From positions 186,001 through 250,000 of the forward strand of contig JAFQOV010000003.1 in assembly GCA_017402995.1 (NCBI GenBank): a DNA stretch of 64,000 nucleotides, written 5' to 3'. This document shows, in pieces, positions 27,078 to 36,741 of this stretch (the stretch's first letter is position 1; every line of letters starts with the position of its first letter). The notes under the pieces are model-generated. The model saw nothing but the letters and a program-made list of their open reading frames with translations. It was not told where the DNA came from and did no database searches. Made by a program: the position numbers and the translations under genes. This stretch comes from Candidatus Gastranaerophilales bacterium. Its GTDB lineage: Bacteria > Cyanobacteriota > Vampirovibrionia > Gastranaerophilales > Gastranaerophilaceae.

Positions 27078-28394
27078 CTATTTTCCTATGTTATAAGTTT
27101 TTCCAACGCAAGTGTAGTCAAAGCCTTTTTCAATCAAGCGTTTTGCGTTATATTGATTTCTGCCATCAAAAATAATAGGTTTTTTCATCAAATTTTTCAT
27201 TCTATCAAAATCTGGGTGTCTAAATTCGTTCCATTCTGTTAATAATAACATTGCATCAGCGCCAGATAACGCACTATACGCAGATTTTGAATATGTGATT
27301 TTGTCTTCAAAATAGAATTTCGCTAAATCAAAAGCCTTAGGGTCAAAAGCTTGAATTTTAGCACCCTTATCCAACAAAGCATTTATTATTGTGATTGAAG
27401 GTGCTTCTCTTAGGTCATTTGTTTGTGGTTTAAAAGCCAAGCCCCAAACTGCAAAAGTTTTATCTTTAACATCATTATTGAATTTTTTAAGAATTTTATC
27501 GATAAAAATCTGTCTTTGCGCTTTGTTGATATCATCAGCTGCTTTTAACAAGCTATAATCGCAATTGTTGTCAATTGCAGTTTTTGTTAAAGCCTTAATG
27601 TCTTTTGGGAAGCAACTTCCGCCGAAACCAAGCCCAGCGAAGAAAAATTGCGACCCAATGCGCTTATCTGCGCACATTCCAATTCGAACCATGTCAATAT
27701 CCGCACCAACGCGCTCGCAGATATTAGCTATTTGATTGGCATATGAAATTTTAACGGCTAAAAATGAATTTGCAGCATATTTTGTCATCTCAGCAGACTT
27801 AACGTCCATCATAATTACAGGATTTCCTGTTCTGACAAATGGGGCATATAATTCTTTCATAATTTCAGAAGCTTTTTGTGAATTTGAGCCAATTATAACC
27901 CTATCTGGTTTTAAAAAGTCATCTACCGCAGCGCCTTGTTTTAAAAACTCAGGATTGGAAACAACGTCAAATTCAACATCAGTTTGAGATTTAATGATTT
28001 GTGTAACTTTGTCTGCCGTTCCAACAGGCACAGTTGATTTATCGACAATTACAGTATATTTTTCTATTGATTGACCAATCGATTTTGCCACTTGTTCAAC
28101 ATATTTTAAATCTGCAGAGCCATCTTCACCTTGTGGAGTACCAACGGCGATAAAACAAACCAGAGACTTTGCAACAGCAGATTTAATATCTGAGCTAAAA
28201 GTTAATCTTTCTTCAGCTACATTAACCTTAATCAACTCTTCAAGCCCTGGTTCATAAATAGGGATAATTCCTTTTCTTAATTGAGTCAATTTTTCTTCAT
28301 TGTTATCAACGCAAATTACGTCGTTACCCATCTCTGCAAGGCATGTACCAACAACTAATCCAACATATCCAACCCCAATGACACATACTTTCAT
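27078..28394 (-). CDS. ugd: UDP-glucose 6-dehydrogenase
   Basis: 438 residues, the normal length. KVCVIGVGYVGLVVGTCLAE is the NAD-binding start, VDKSTVPVGT and NPEFLKQGAAVDDF follow, and the catalytic cysteine lies in GFGGSCFPKDIKAL. It oxidises UDP-glucose twice to UDP-glucuronate. The next gene upstream, separated by no bases, encodes UDP-xylose synthase, so the pair makes UDP-xylose through UDP-glucuronate. Confidence 0.96.
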   Translation of the reverse strand: MKVCVIGVGYVGLVVGTCLAEMGNDVICVDNNEEKLTQLRKGIIPIYEPGLEELIKVNVAEERLTFSSDIKSAVAKSLVCFIAVGTPQGEDGSADLKYVEQVAKSIGQSIEKYTVIVDKSTVPVGTADKVTQIIKSQTDVEFDVVSNPEFLKQGAAVDDFLKPDRVIIGSNSQKASEIMKELYAPFVRTGNPVIMMDVKSAEMTKYAANSFLAVKISYANQIANICERVGADIDMVRIGMCADKRIGSQFFFAGLGFGGSCFPKDIKALTKTAIDNNCDYSLLKAADDINKAQRQIFIDKILKKFNNDVKDKTFAVWGLAFKPQTNDLREAPSITIINALLDKGAKIQAFDPKAFDLAKFYFEDKITYSKSAYSALSGADAMLLLTEWNEFRHPDFDRMKNLMKKPIIFDGRNQYNAKRLIEKGFDYTCVGKTYNIGK

Positions 28395-29360
28395 TTATTT
28401 GTTCTCCTTTGGATTAATTTTTTTAGCAAAATATTCAATTGTTCTGTCCAACCCTTGCGACAATTTAACTTTTGGCTCCCAATTTAATATTTTTTTAGCT
28501 AAAGTAATGTCTGGCTTTCTTTGAGTTGGGTCATCTGCTGGAAGGGGGTTGTATGTAATATTTAAGTTGTTATTAATTTTTTCTTTTACAAGTTGTGCAA
28601 GCTCATTAATGGTAAATTCATCAGGATTTCCCAAGTTAATCGGACCCAAAAAATCGTCATTTGTTGCCATTGTTTTAATTATTGCGTCAATTAAATCATC
28701 AACATAGCAAAAACTGCGCGTTTGAGACCCATTTCCATAAATTGTTAAATCTTCATTTTTTAAAGCCTGACAAATAAAATTAGAAACAACTCTTCCGTCT
28801 TTTGAATCCATCATTGGCCCATAGGTGTTAAAAATTCGAATAACTTTAATTTTGACACCAAAAATTCTATTGTAATCAAAAAACAGGCTTTCTGCGCACC
28901 TTTTTCCTTCGTCATAACAAGCTCTAATGCCAATTGGATTGACATTTCCGCGATAGTTTTCATTTTGCGGGTGAACTAATGGCTCTCCATAAACCTCGCT
29001 TGTAGAAGCCTGTAAAATCTTTGCATTGTTCTTTTTTGCAAGTTCAAGCATATTAATTGCGCCCAAAACACAGGTTTTAGTTGTGAAAATAGCTTTATCA
29101 CCTTGATACCAAACAGGAGACGCAGGACAAGCTAAATTATAAATTTCATCTATTTTTTCGTTAATTTCTAAAGGGTAAATTACGTCGTGCTCGATAAATT
29201 TAAATCTTGGGTTATTTGACAAATCAGAGACATTTTCAAAAGAGCCAGAATAGTTATTATCCACGCAAATGATTTTAATGTTTTCATCTTGGATTAATTT
29301 TTTACACAAATTTGACCCAAGAAAACCAGACCCCCCTGTAATTAAAATTGTTTTACTCAT
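28395..29360 (-). CDS. uxs: UDP-glucuronate decarboxylase (UDP-xylose synthase)
   Basis: 321 residues from the ATG at 29360, 10 nt after a GGAG; a TTG one codon earlier is less likely. TGGSGFLGSNLCKKL binds NAD, and the catalytic Tyr-x-x-x-Lys is in GIRACYDEGKR, a signature of this subgroup, followed by RIFNTYGPMM and GSQTRSFCYVDD. It converts UDP-glucuronate to UDP-xylose. A 96-bp gap upstream (29361-29459) is the longest break in the first half of the operon and may hold an internal promoter. Confidence 0.93.
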   Translation of the reverse strand: MSKTILITGGSGFLGSNLCKKLIQDENIKIICVDNNYSGSFENVSDLSNNPRFKFIEHDVIYPLEINEKIDEIYNLACPASPVWYQGDKAIFTTKTCVLGAINMLELAKKNNAKILQASTSEVYGEPLVHPQNENYRGNVNPIGIRACYDEGKRCAESLFFDYNRIFGVKIKVIRIFNTYGPMMDSKDGRVVSNFICQALKNEDLTIYGNGSQTRSFCYVDDLIDAIIKTMATNDDFLGPINLGNPDEFTINELAQLVKEKINNNLNITYNPLPADDPTQRKPDITLAKKILNWEPKVKLSQGLDRTIEYFAKKINPKENK

Positions 29361-29459
29361 CAATAAACATCTCCGATAGGCAAAAGCCTTGACCCCATAA
29401 AATAATTTTAACCTAAAGAAGTGCTCTTGTGTAGTATATTTAGAAATATGACAAATTAA

Positions 29460-31235
29460 TTAAACACTTACTTCTTGTTTTTTAAATTGCATTTCATAAA
29501 GCGTTTTATATTGCCCTTTTTCAATATTTAACAACTCTTGGTGATTGCCCAATTCAACAAGTTTCCCTTCGTTAATTACGGCAATTTTATTTGCATTTTG
29601 AATTGTTGAAAGCCTGTGTGCAATTACAAAAACAGTCTTGTCTTTCATTAAGTTATCAATTGCTTTTTGCACAATTGCTTCAGCCTTGTTGTCTAGTGCT
29701 GATGTTGCTTCATCTAGGATAATTATTGGTGCGTCTTTTAAAAATGCGCGAGCAATTGCAACGCGTTGCTTTTGACCACCAGATAACAACATTCCTCTTT
29801 CGCCAATTTGCGTATTTAAACCATCTTTTAAACTTGCAATAAATTCACCTAAATATGCCATATTAATTGCTTTTTGTATTTGTTCATCTGTTGCTTTTGG
29901 ATTGCCTAATAAGATATTTTCTTTAATAGTTCCAGAAAACAAGAAATTATCTTGGAAAACAACGGCAATATTTTGTCTTAAACTTTCAAGGGTATAGTCT
30001 TTGATATCAATTCCATCAATTTTAATCGCACCTGATTGAATATCATAAAAACGAGGAATTAAGCTCACAATTGTAGATTTTCCGCCACCAGAATTACCAA
30101 CAAACGCAACCGTTTCGCCCTTTTTAACTTCAAGTGAAATATTTTTCAAAACAGGTTTTCCTTTGATATATTCAAAACAAACATTTTCAAATAAAATATT
30201 ATTTTGAATTGTTTCAAGATTTTTAGCGCTATCTTTATCCTTAATTGCTGGTTTTGTTTCTAAAACTTTAAAAACGCGCTCAATCGCTAAAAAAGACATT
30301 TGAACAGCGTTAAAATTGTTTCCAAGGCTCTTAACAGGAGTATAGAGCATAATTAAAGCAGTGATAAAGGATACAAAGTTACCGCTTGTAATTTGTCCTG
30401 TTAAAATCAAATGCGAACCATAACCAATAGCAAGACCTATGCCAACAGAAACAATAACGTGCATCATTGGAGAAAGCCAAGATGTTCTTTGAATCATTTT
30501 TATTTTTAGCGAAAATATGTTAGATAAAATATTTTTAAATTTATTTTCTTGTAATTTAGCAAGATTGTATGAAATTATTGTTTTATTTCCCGCAAAAGAT
30601 TCATTATAGGCCGTAATTACAGCAGAACCAGCGGTCACAGCCTTATCCATTACGGTTTTAATTCTTTTTCTAATGTTTGCAAGCGGTAAAAACGCACCGC
30701 CCAAAACTACAACTGCGACAAGCGCAAGTTGCCAAGAATTATAAAACAAAACAGCTACTAACGATAAAGATGAAAAAAGTCTTGATGTGAAAGTTTTAAG
30801 ATTTTCTAACAACCCGTTGCAAGCAGTGTCTGCGTCGTTATTAAATCTCCAAACAACATCACCTGATTTTTTTCTATCGAAATAGCCTGTTTCAAGGGTT
30901 AACATTTTTTTATAAAGAGTAAATTTTAAATCATTGGTTATTTTCCCACCAACCCAAGTATTTAAATAAGTTGCAAGGTAATTCAAAAACCCTTGCAGGC
31001 AAGTAAATGCAACAATTCCAAAAGGAATATACCAAGGCGATTCCACCGTTTTTTCAACCATAACTAAATCCATGTATGGTTTTAAGGCAAGCGCAATAAC
31101 GGCATCAAGTGCACCGATTGGAATGCAAATCAAAACTGCAAGCATTGCCCTGAACCAATAGGGTTTGACGTACGGAAGTATTTTTGAATAATTTTTATAT
31201 GCTTGCGATTGTTGGAGTTTGTCGATTAATTGCAT
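29460..31235 (-). CDS. MsbA-like ABC exporter (lipid/glycolipid flippase)
   Basis: 591 residues: an N-terminal six-helix membrane domain (about 25-310) fused to a nucleotide-binding domain. Walker A GNSGGGKST, signature LSGGQKQRVAIARA, Walker B IIILDEATSALD and the switch His in VIAHRLST are intact. Half-transporters of this kind form homodimers that flip lipid A, lipid-linked oligosaccharides or peptides across the inner membrane. Placed among glycan genes, it most likely exports the lipid-linked product of this locus; the housekeeping lipid A flippase is the alternative. Confidence 0.9.
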   Translation of the reverse strand: MQLIDKLQQSQAYKNYSKILPYVKPYWFRAMLAVLICIPIGALDAVIALALKPYMDLVMVEKTVESPWYIPFGIVAFTCLQGFLNYLATYLNTWVGGKITNDLKFTLYKKMLTLETGYFDRKKSGDVVWRFNNDADTACNGLLENLKTFTSRLFSSLSLVAVLFYNSWQLALVAVVVLGGAFLPLANIRKRIKTVMDKAVTAGSAVITAYNESFAGNKTIISYNLAKLQENKFKNILSNIFSLKIKMIQRTSWLSPMMHVIVSVGIGLAIGYGSHLILTGQITSGNFVSFITALIMLYTPVKSLGNNFNAVQMSFLAIERVFKVLETKPAIKDKDSAKNLETIQNNILFENVCFEYIKGKPVLKNISLEVKKGETVAFVGNSGGGKSTIVSLIPRFYDIQSGAIKIDGIDIKDYTLESLRQNIAVVFQDNFLFSGTIKENILLGNPKATDEQIQKAINMAYLGEFIASLKDGLNTQIGERGMLLSGGQKQRVAIARAFLKDAPIIILDEATSALDNKAEAIVQKAIDNLMKDKTVFVIAHRLSTIQNANKIAVINEGKLVELGNHQELLNIEKGQYKTLYEMQFKKQEVSV

Positions 31236-31250
31236 ATTACACCTGCATTA

Positions 31251-32129
31251 TTATAAATTACCTAATTTTAAATCAATTAAATTGTTTATTGTGTCCTTTA
31301 AAGAATATTTTGGCTTCCAATTAAATTCAGTCATAAATCTAGTAGAATTCAATTGCGCATTTAATATTTTATCATCATTTCCAATTTTTATTTTAACATC
31401 AATATTTCGCTCGGCTAAACAATCTTGGACTTCTTGTGCTATTTCAAGAATGTTATATTGCTGATTGTTCCCTAAATTATACGTGTTAAATTTTGGCTCT
31501 AAATTTAAATCAAATAAAATCAAAAATGCATCTATTGCATCTCTAAAATCCATAAAAGCAAAGTTTAAATTTTTGCTGCCTGCAACAATAATTCTATCTT
31601 CAATTGCGCGATTAACAATTTTTGACAAAATATGTGCAGGATAATAAGAACCAGAAAGAGCTGTTAATCTGATATTTAAATAAGATTGTTTATCGAGAAT
31701 ATTTTCAAGAATTTTTTCAGTTGATAATTTTAGAGTGCCATACAAATCAAAAGGTCTTAATGGAGCGTCTTCTGTTGGCGCCAAATCAGAAATCCCATCA
31801 TATACAGCTTGAGATGAAATGTTTATAAATCTTTTACAATTTACTTTTTTTGCTAGCTCAAATATTACAACAGATAATTTTTGCGCTTCAAGAAGTTTTG
31901 CTTCATCATTACTTCTTTCAAAAGCGCAATGCAAAACAATATCAATTTGTTCTGAAAAATTATGAATTTCCTTGTAATCGTAGAAACTAGCGTTATTTAG
32001 ATAAGTATAATTGTTAATTAATTTTTGCTTATCCCTTGAAAATAAAAATAATTTATTGTTTTTTTCTACTTTATCAATTATTGCAGATGCAATTTTTCCG
32101 TTTGCCCCAGTTATCAAAATACTTGCCAT
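31251..32129 (-). CDS. NAD-dependent sugar epimerase/dehydratase-like protein
   Basis: 292 residues. [17 protein letters not shown] is the dinucleotide fold, INISSQAVYDG supplies the catalytic Ser/Thr region, and Tyr-x-x-x-Lys is present in DLYGTLKLSTEKIL. The extended-SDR family includes 4-epimerases, reductases and 4,6-dehydratases; the substrate cannot be read off. It lies 5 nt after the ATP-grasp gene and 15 nt before the ABC exporter. Confidence 0.85.
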   Translation of the reverse strand: MASILITGANGKIASAIIDKVEKNNKLFLFSRDKQKLINNYTYLNNASFYDYKEIHNFSEQIDIVLHCAFERSNDEAKLLEAQKLSVVIFELAKKVNCKRFINISSQAVYDGISDLAPTEDAPLRPFDLYGTLKLSTEKILENILDKQSYLNIRLTALSGSYYPAHILSKIVNRAIEDRIIVAGSKNLNFAFMDFRDAIDAFLILFDLNLEPKFNTYNLGNNQQYNILEIAQEVQDCLAERNIDVKIKIGNDDKILNAQLNSTRFMTEFNWKPKYSLKDTINNLIDLKLGNL

Positions 32130-32134
32130 ATCAA

Positions 32135-33373
32135 TTATATTCCTATTTCAATATTTGTATTTGAATAAATTTTAACTTTTTTTCTTATGCTTTCAATTAA
32201 ATCTTGTAAATTCTTTTGATTATCAGATTTTACAAAAACCCTAAGCGCCACTTGATTTAACGTGCCAAGAGCACTATCTGGGATTAACTCGCCTTCTTGT
32301 TTGTTTTTTATTATCCTAATAACGTTATTATTTTTTTGAATTTCATCCAATCCCTCAAAACGTCCAACAACTGAAGGTTTAGCTAAAAATGTAATTTGCG
32401 CCGCAGCGCCTTTGAAATGTGGATTAATCAACGAAACAAAATCGTCATTATTAAATTTGCCATAAAGAGCAAAATCAACCATTAATTTCAGTGGATTATA
32501 TCCACACATTGCTTCAATGATATTTTGTTCTTGGGTCCCAGAAAGCCTAAAACCTATATCATATGGCATTATTTGATTATCTTTCACAATTGATTGAATA
32601 AACAACATTCCATTTTTTAAGCCCATAAATTGAATTGCTTTTTTCATTTTTTCATCAATTGTTTTTTCATACAAATCTAAATATTTTGAATTCCAAACAT
32701 AAGCAATTGGCAAAGGAATAACGGCATTATCAAAATGCTTTACAATTCTGTCAGCAACGCTTGCAAGATACGGAACCCCGTCTACTATAAAATAAACTGT
32801 TGTAATTTCTTCTTTTTCTTTAATATATTGCTCAATTAAAACTTCTTTTTTAGATGAAAACTCTAATGCTTTTGGCAAATTTTCTTGAAATTCTTGTTCG
32901 GAATTGCAAATCTTTAAACCATAGGCACCCGAACCATCAACAGGTTTTAAAAGAACAGGATATATTTTTTTATCTTCTATTTTGTATTCAGCAATCAAAG
33001 GAATTTGAAATTGAGCAAAAAGTTTTTTGTAAAAACTTTTATTTGCGGCATTTGTCATAGTTGGCTTGTCAACGTAGAACGGCAAGTTTAGTTTTTCGCA
33101 AACTTCTTGGCAACGAGCAATGTTAAACTCATGAACACCAGTGAAAACAGCGTTCACCCCCTCTTTTTGCGCTCTTTGAACTATTGAATCAACATCAGCA
33201 GTTGAATATTCCCAAACTTCGTCTGCAAATTGTTTTGCCGGCGATTGCTCTTTTGGTAAATAATCACAAACAATAACATAACAACCCAAAGACTTTGCAT
33301 ATCTAGCAATGTCTACGGAGCCAATCGGTTTGCCACCCAATAATAATAGTTTTATATTTTTGTACAAATTCAT
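32135..33373 (-). CDS. ATP-grasp ligase of the glycan operon
   Basis: 412 residues in the order preATP-grasp (KLLLLGGKPIGSVDIARYAK, PurK/CarB-like), ATP-grasp (YPVLLKPVDGSGAYGLKI, then EQYIKEKEEITTVYFIVDG) and a C-terminal lid domain. Such enzymes activate a carboxylate as acyl phosphate and join it to an amine or thiol. In a glycan locus with an aminotransferase and WbqC it may attach an amino acid or other carboxylate to an amino sugar (inference). The metal-binding end of the active site (MPYDIGFRLSGTQEQNII) looks intact. Confidence 0.82.
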   Translation of the reverse strand: MNLYKNIKLLLLGGKPIGSVDIARYAKSLGCYVIVCDYLPKEQSPAKQFADEVWEYSTADVDSIVQRAQKEGVNAVFTGVHEFNIARCQEVCEKLNLPFYVDKPTMTNAANKSFYKKLFAQFQIPLIAEYKIEDKKIYPVLLKPVDGSGAYGLKICNSEQEFQENLPKALEFSSKKEVLIEQYIKEKEEITTVYFIVDGVPYLASVADRIVKHFDNAVIPLPIAYVWNSKYLDLYEKTIDEKMKKAIQFMGLKNGMLFIQSIVKDNQIMPYDIGFRLSGTQEQNIIEAMCGYNPLKLMVDFALYGKFNNDDFVSLINPHFKGAAAQITFLAKPSVVGRFEGLDEIQKNNNVIRIIKNKQEGELIPDSALGTLNQVALRVFVKSDNQKNLQDLIESIRKKVKIYSNTNIEIGI

Positions 33374-33434
33374 ATTTATTTATAGTCCCTTATGTTTGGA
33401 TAGGCTGAATTACTAATAAATTAAAAAATTAACT

Positions 33435-34628
33435 TTAAACAAGTTCTTCTCTTACTCTTTCAATAATTGGGATTTCATGTTTTTGGAAGTCACCAGTTAA
33501 TCTGTCGATGTTTTTATAATTATACTTAACTCCGTCAATACTTCCTTTAATACATTTAAAAGCATAAAGGTAAATATCGACATATCTTATCCAAAAAGCA
33601 TACATCTCCCAACCGATTTTTTTTCCAAAAAATTTCTTAAATCTGAATAGTCTTTTATCAAAAGTGTGCTCAGAAAAGAGTTTATCATGTCTATAATTTA
33701 ATCTCTTATTTATTTTATACAAAATTAAACATTGGCTTAATCTTTGGTATTTTAGATTTTTATTTGCATATGCGCTTTTAGGACCAATTGTATAAGAAGA
33801 TGTAATCTTGTCATCATAATATGCTCTTCCTGCATCTAAAAGCAAATAATAAAGAATTCTGTCGCGTTTTCTTGTATTTTTAAACTCATTTTTAAAATCT
33901 AAAACATTTCTATGAATTCTTGCAGAAACATGTACATAGAAAAAATTATCATATGAAATTTCATTTGTTACATTTTTATTTCTTTCAATGTCATGAATAT
34001 TTGAAAGTTTTTTACCTGTATACAAATTTTCCATGTAATTATCGGTTGCATATGTAACAAAATCATCATGTTTTTCTAAAAAGTCTAGTGCATCTTGAAT
34101 TTTATTTTCGTCACACCAATAATCATCACCATCTAAACGGCAGAAATATTTTGTTTGAATATCTTCATAAGCAACAGTTAAGACTTTTCCAACGCTATTG
34201 TGACAAACTGTATTAAGCTCAATTTTTTCAGGATATTTTTTAGCATATTCCAAGCAAATATTAAACGTTTCGTCAGTAGAACCGTCATCTAATATTTTAA
34301 TCAAATATGGATACTGGGTTTTTTGTTCTAATATGCTATCGATTGCTTTTTTAATAAGCTCTTCCTGATTATAGGTATCAATATAACATGTTAATAAATA
34401 TTTTTTTCCTTCTCTATATTTTTTTAAAAGTTCGAGTTCAGATTTTCTTCTGCAATATTCGTCAAAGTGGCGTTCTTGTATTTTTTGTTTGTAAAAAGCA
34501 ATCTTTTCTTTATTTTGACAAACAAATTTAACGCCTAATATTTTGTAAATTCTTTTATACCTGTTTTTATAAGAATCATTTTTATTGGAAACAGAAAAAA
34601 ACTTGTTCTTTCCTCGATATAATTTCAT
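33435..34628 (-). CDS. GT2-family glycosyltransferase with N-terminal LGVK tag
   Basis: 397 residues. The catalytic domain starts near residue 78: LTCYIDTYNQEELIKKAIDS, IKILDDGSTDETFNI and FCRLDGDDYW (nucleotide-sugar/metal site). The first 75 residues are a basic helix region that contains IYKILGVKFVCQNK (28-40), a short hydrophobic patch also present in other proteins of the locus. Its first codon overlaps the radical SAM stop by 1 nt. Sugar and acceptor unknown. Confidence 0.88.
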   Translation of the reverse strand: MKLYRGKNKFFSVSNKNDSYKNRYKRIYKILGVKFVCQNKEKIAFYKQKIQERHFDEYCRRKSELELLKKYREGKKYLLTCYIDTYNQEELIKKAIDSILEQKTQYPYLIKILDDGSTDETFNICLEYAKKYPEKIELNTVCHNSVGKVLTVAYEDIQTKYFCRLDGDDYWCDENKIQDALDFLEKHDDFVTYATDNYMENLYTGKKLSNIHDIERNKNVTNEISYDNFFYVHVSARIHRNVLDFKNEFKNTRKRDRILYYLLLDAGRAYYDDKITSSYTIGPKSAYANKNLKYQRLSQCLILYKINKRLNYRHDKLFSEHTFDKRLFRFKKFFGKKIGWEMYAFWIRYVDIYLYAFKCIKGSIDGVKYNYKNIDRLTGDFQKHEIPIIERVREELV

Positions 34629-36010
34629 TATTCAACCTCTCTATCAAAACCATATTTATGAACAGGAGTTATTGGTCTAACAGCAGAATTCATTGGACAA
34701 ATTGCTTGACAGCCAGAAAAATCGTTGTTGAAGTGTTTTTTTCTGTATTGTATATATGGTTTGGTATTTAAAGTTGAAACCCAATCAATATTTCCGTTTT
34801 TATCATAAACATATTTCAAACCGGTTGTACCTCTAGCCCAAGAACAAAAAGATAATTTACCGTTTGCCATAATATCAATCAATCTCCAAGGGGCAAAACA
34901 AACTTTTTTATCTCCAATTTGAGTTAATCTTAAAGTTGCATTAAAGTCTTCGTCAAAAGTCAACTCCTTTTTGCCTTGTTTTCTTCTAATTCTATTTCTT
35001 TCATTATGTTCTTTTAGCATGTCTCTATCTTTTGCAAGCTCTAATAATTCGGCATATTTTTCTCGAAGTTGTTGAATTGGAATTGAATCAACTTCGTTTT
35101 GCATTTCTGTTATTCCTTCTTCTGGCAACCAAAGTCTAAAATATACACAGATTTTTTTTGCAAGAACGCGTTCAATTTCCATCATTGTTCTTAACGCAGG
35201 AAGAGATTTTTCAGGATATTTGAAATTTTTTGTTGTTCTGCAGCTTGAAAGATCAGATTCTTGATTATCAAAGTAATATGTTATTCTTCTAGCGCCGATT
35301 GTTAGTGCATATTTTGCAAAAGCATATATGTCATCTGCAGAATCTTTATTTACAACCATTGAAACCCCTGGGGCAAAAACTCCATGTCCGCACTCTTTTA
35401 AAGATTTAATATAATTTAAAATATTTTCTTGAGTTTTTTGATATGGCACGTGATAATCTTCTTCTCTCCAGCAACTTTTATGGTAAACTTCTTCATTTGA
35501 ACCGTTTACAGAAAAATTAACGCTCCAAAGTCCTTCGCGGGCATTTTTTTGCCATTTTTCATTCCAATTAATTCCATTTGACTCTGTAACTACAGTAATG
35601 TGTGGATAATTTTTATTAATAAACTCGCCAAACTCTATGCCATGTTTATAGATAGTTACTTCGCCGCCACAAAGGCTTAACATTTTAATTTTAGAATACA
35701 GAGGCTTGCATTGGTCGAAAATAAATTCATGGGACAATTCTTGTTTTAATTTATCTTCACTCCATTTCCAATGAGGACAAAAATCACACTTAGCGTTACA
35801 TCTATGAGTTAACAAAAGTCGTAAATATCCGTCTTTAATTTGAGCTTTATACAAAGGATTATTTTTGTCTATAAAATATGTTAAGTTTTCCTTGAAATTT
35901 TTAACTCCACCTTTTCTAACTTTCACCTTCACACCAGCAATATTTACAATTTTATGAGTTCCTCTGCAATCATTCTTTACAGAAAAAACTTTTTCTAAAA
36001 TTTTAGTCAT
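34628..36010 (-). CDS. Radical SAM/SPASM-type enzyme in the glycan operon
   Basis: 460 residues. The Fe-S motif CxxxCxxC is at 71-78 (RCNAKCDFC), followed by LSLCGGEVTIY (glycine-rich SAM-binding step). C-terminal cysteines in KVCFAPWR, LSFCSWARG and GCQAICPMN resemble a SPASM-type auxiliary cluster. The first 40 residues carry IVNIAGVKVKVRKG, similar to the tag of the neighbouring glycosyltransferase. Known relatives act on peptides or sugars; here it may modify a sugar nucleotide or lipid-linked glycan. Start at 36010 follows a GGAGAAAAAG site. Confidence 0.87.
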   Translation of the reverse strand: MTKILEKVFSVKNDCRGTHKIVNIAGVKVKVRKGGVKNFKENLTYFIDKNNPLYKAQIKDGYLRLLLTHRCNAKCDFCPHWKWSEDKLKQELSHEFIFDQCKPLYSKIKMLSLCGGEVTIYKHGIEFGEFINKNYPHITVVTESNGINWNEKWQKNAREGLWSVNFSVNGSNEEVYHKSCWREEDYHVPYQKTQENILNYIKSLKECGHGVFAPGVSMVVNKDSADDIYAFAKYALTIGARRITYYFDNQESDLSSCRTTKNFKYPEKSLPALRTMMEIERVLAKKICVYFRLWLPEEGITEMQNEVDSIPIQQLREKYAELLELAKDRDMLKEHNERNRIRRKQGKKELTFDEDFNATLRLTQIGDKKVCFAPWRLIDIMANGKLSFCSWARGTTGLKYVYDKNGNIDWVSTLNTKPYIQYRKKHFNNDFSGCQAICPMNSAVRPITPVHKYGFDREVE

Positions 36011-36021
36011 CTTTTTCTCCT

Positions 36022-36741
36022 TTATATCAATTCGTAATTATTTAACATTTCATTAATTTGTTCTTTTGAATTAAACATCATTACATCAATTATGGATAAT
36101 CCATTTTCAAAATTCTCAACCCCTCTTCTTTGAGAGTAAAAAGGCAGATTATGCTTTAAAAATTTAATTTCAATATTAGATTGTCTATATTTCTCGACAT
36201 CAAAAAATTCAATTCCACCTTGCGGGTTCCAATATTCTTTATATCCTAGTGCATTGCAAATATTTAAAGCCCATTCGTCAGGTGCGTTTACAGGATCAAT
36301 TGTTAGATTCATTTCTGAAAATATTTCACAATCAAAAGTTATTTCCAAATATTCGCAAACTGCTTTTAAAGTCGAATAATTTAATTTTACAATACTATCG
36401 GTATTAATATCTAATCCTTTTTGAACAACTTCAATCGCTTGTTTATAAAATGGAGATTTTTTCTTGTAATGCTGAAGTTGTGCAAATATTTTTTCTTTCC
36501 AATTTTCATTATTATTAATTAAAATATCTTTAATTAAGGTTTCACGCTCATGTTTAACCAAAGGAACACTAATATATTGCCAACCAAGCTCTGGTTTAAG
36601 CATTCTGTTTCGCTCTATCCAACCATGACGAATAAACTGAACAGGGTCAAATAAAATAAATTTATCAGTATGCTTAATTAAACTAAAATATCCAATATAT
36701 GGGAAAAAATAAGGTTGCATTATTGCCACTTTTTTAGTCAT
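36022..36741 (-). CDS. WbqC-family protein
   Basis: 239 residues. VAIMQPYFFPYIGYFSLIKHTDKFILFDPVQF with RHGWIERNRML is the WbqC start. The family sits in O-antigen and exopolysaccharide loci, frequently with aminotransferases that make 4-amino-4,6-dideoxy sugars, and is thought to take part in attaching groups to the amino sugar. The gene overlaps the aminotransferase by 8 nt, supporting a joint step. Confidence 0.9.
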   Translation of the reverse strand: MTKKVAIMQPYFFPYIGYFSLIKHTDKFILFDPVQFIRHGWIERNRMLKPELGWQYISVPLVKHERETLIKDILINNNENWKEKIFAQLQHYKKKSPFYKQAIEVVQKGLDINTDSIVKLNYSTLKAVCEYLEITFDCEIFSEMNLTIDPVNAPDEWALNICNALGYKEYWNPQGGIEFFDVEKYRQSNIEIKFLKHNLPFYSQRRGVENFENGLSIIDVMMFNSKEQINEMLNNYELI

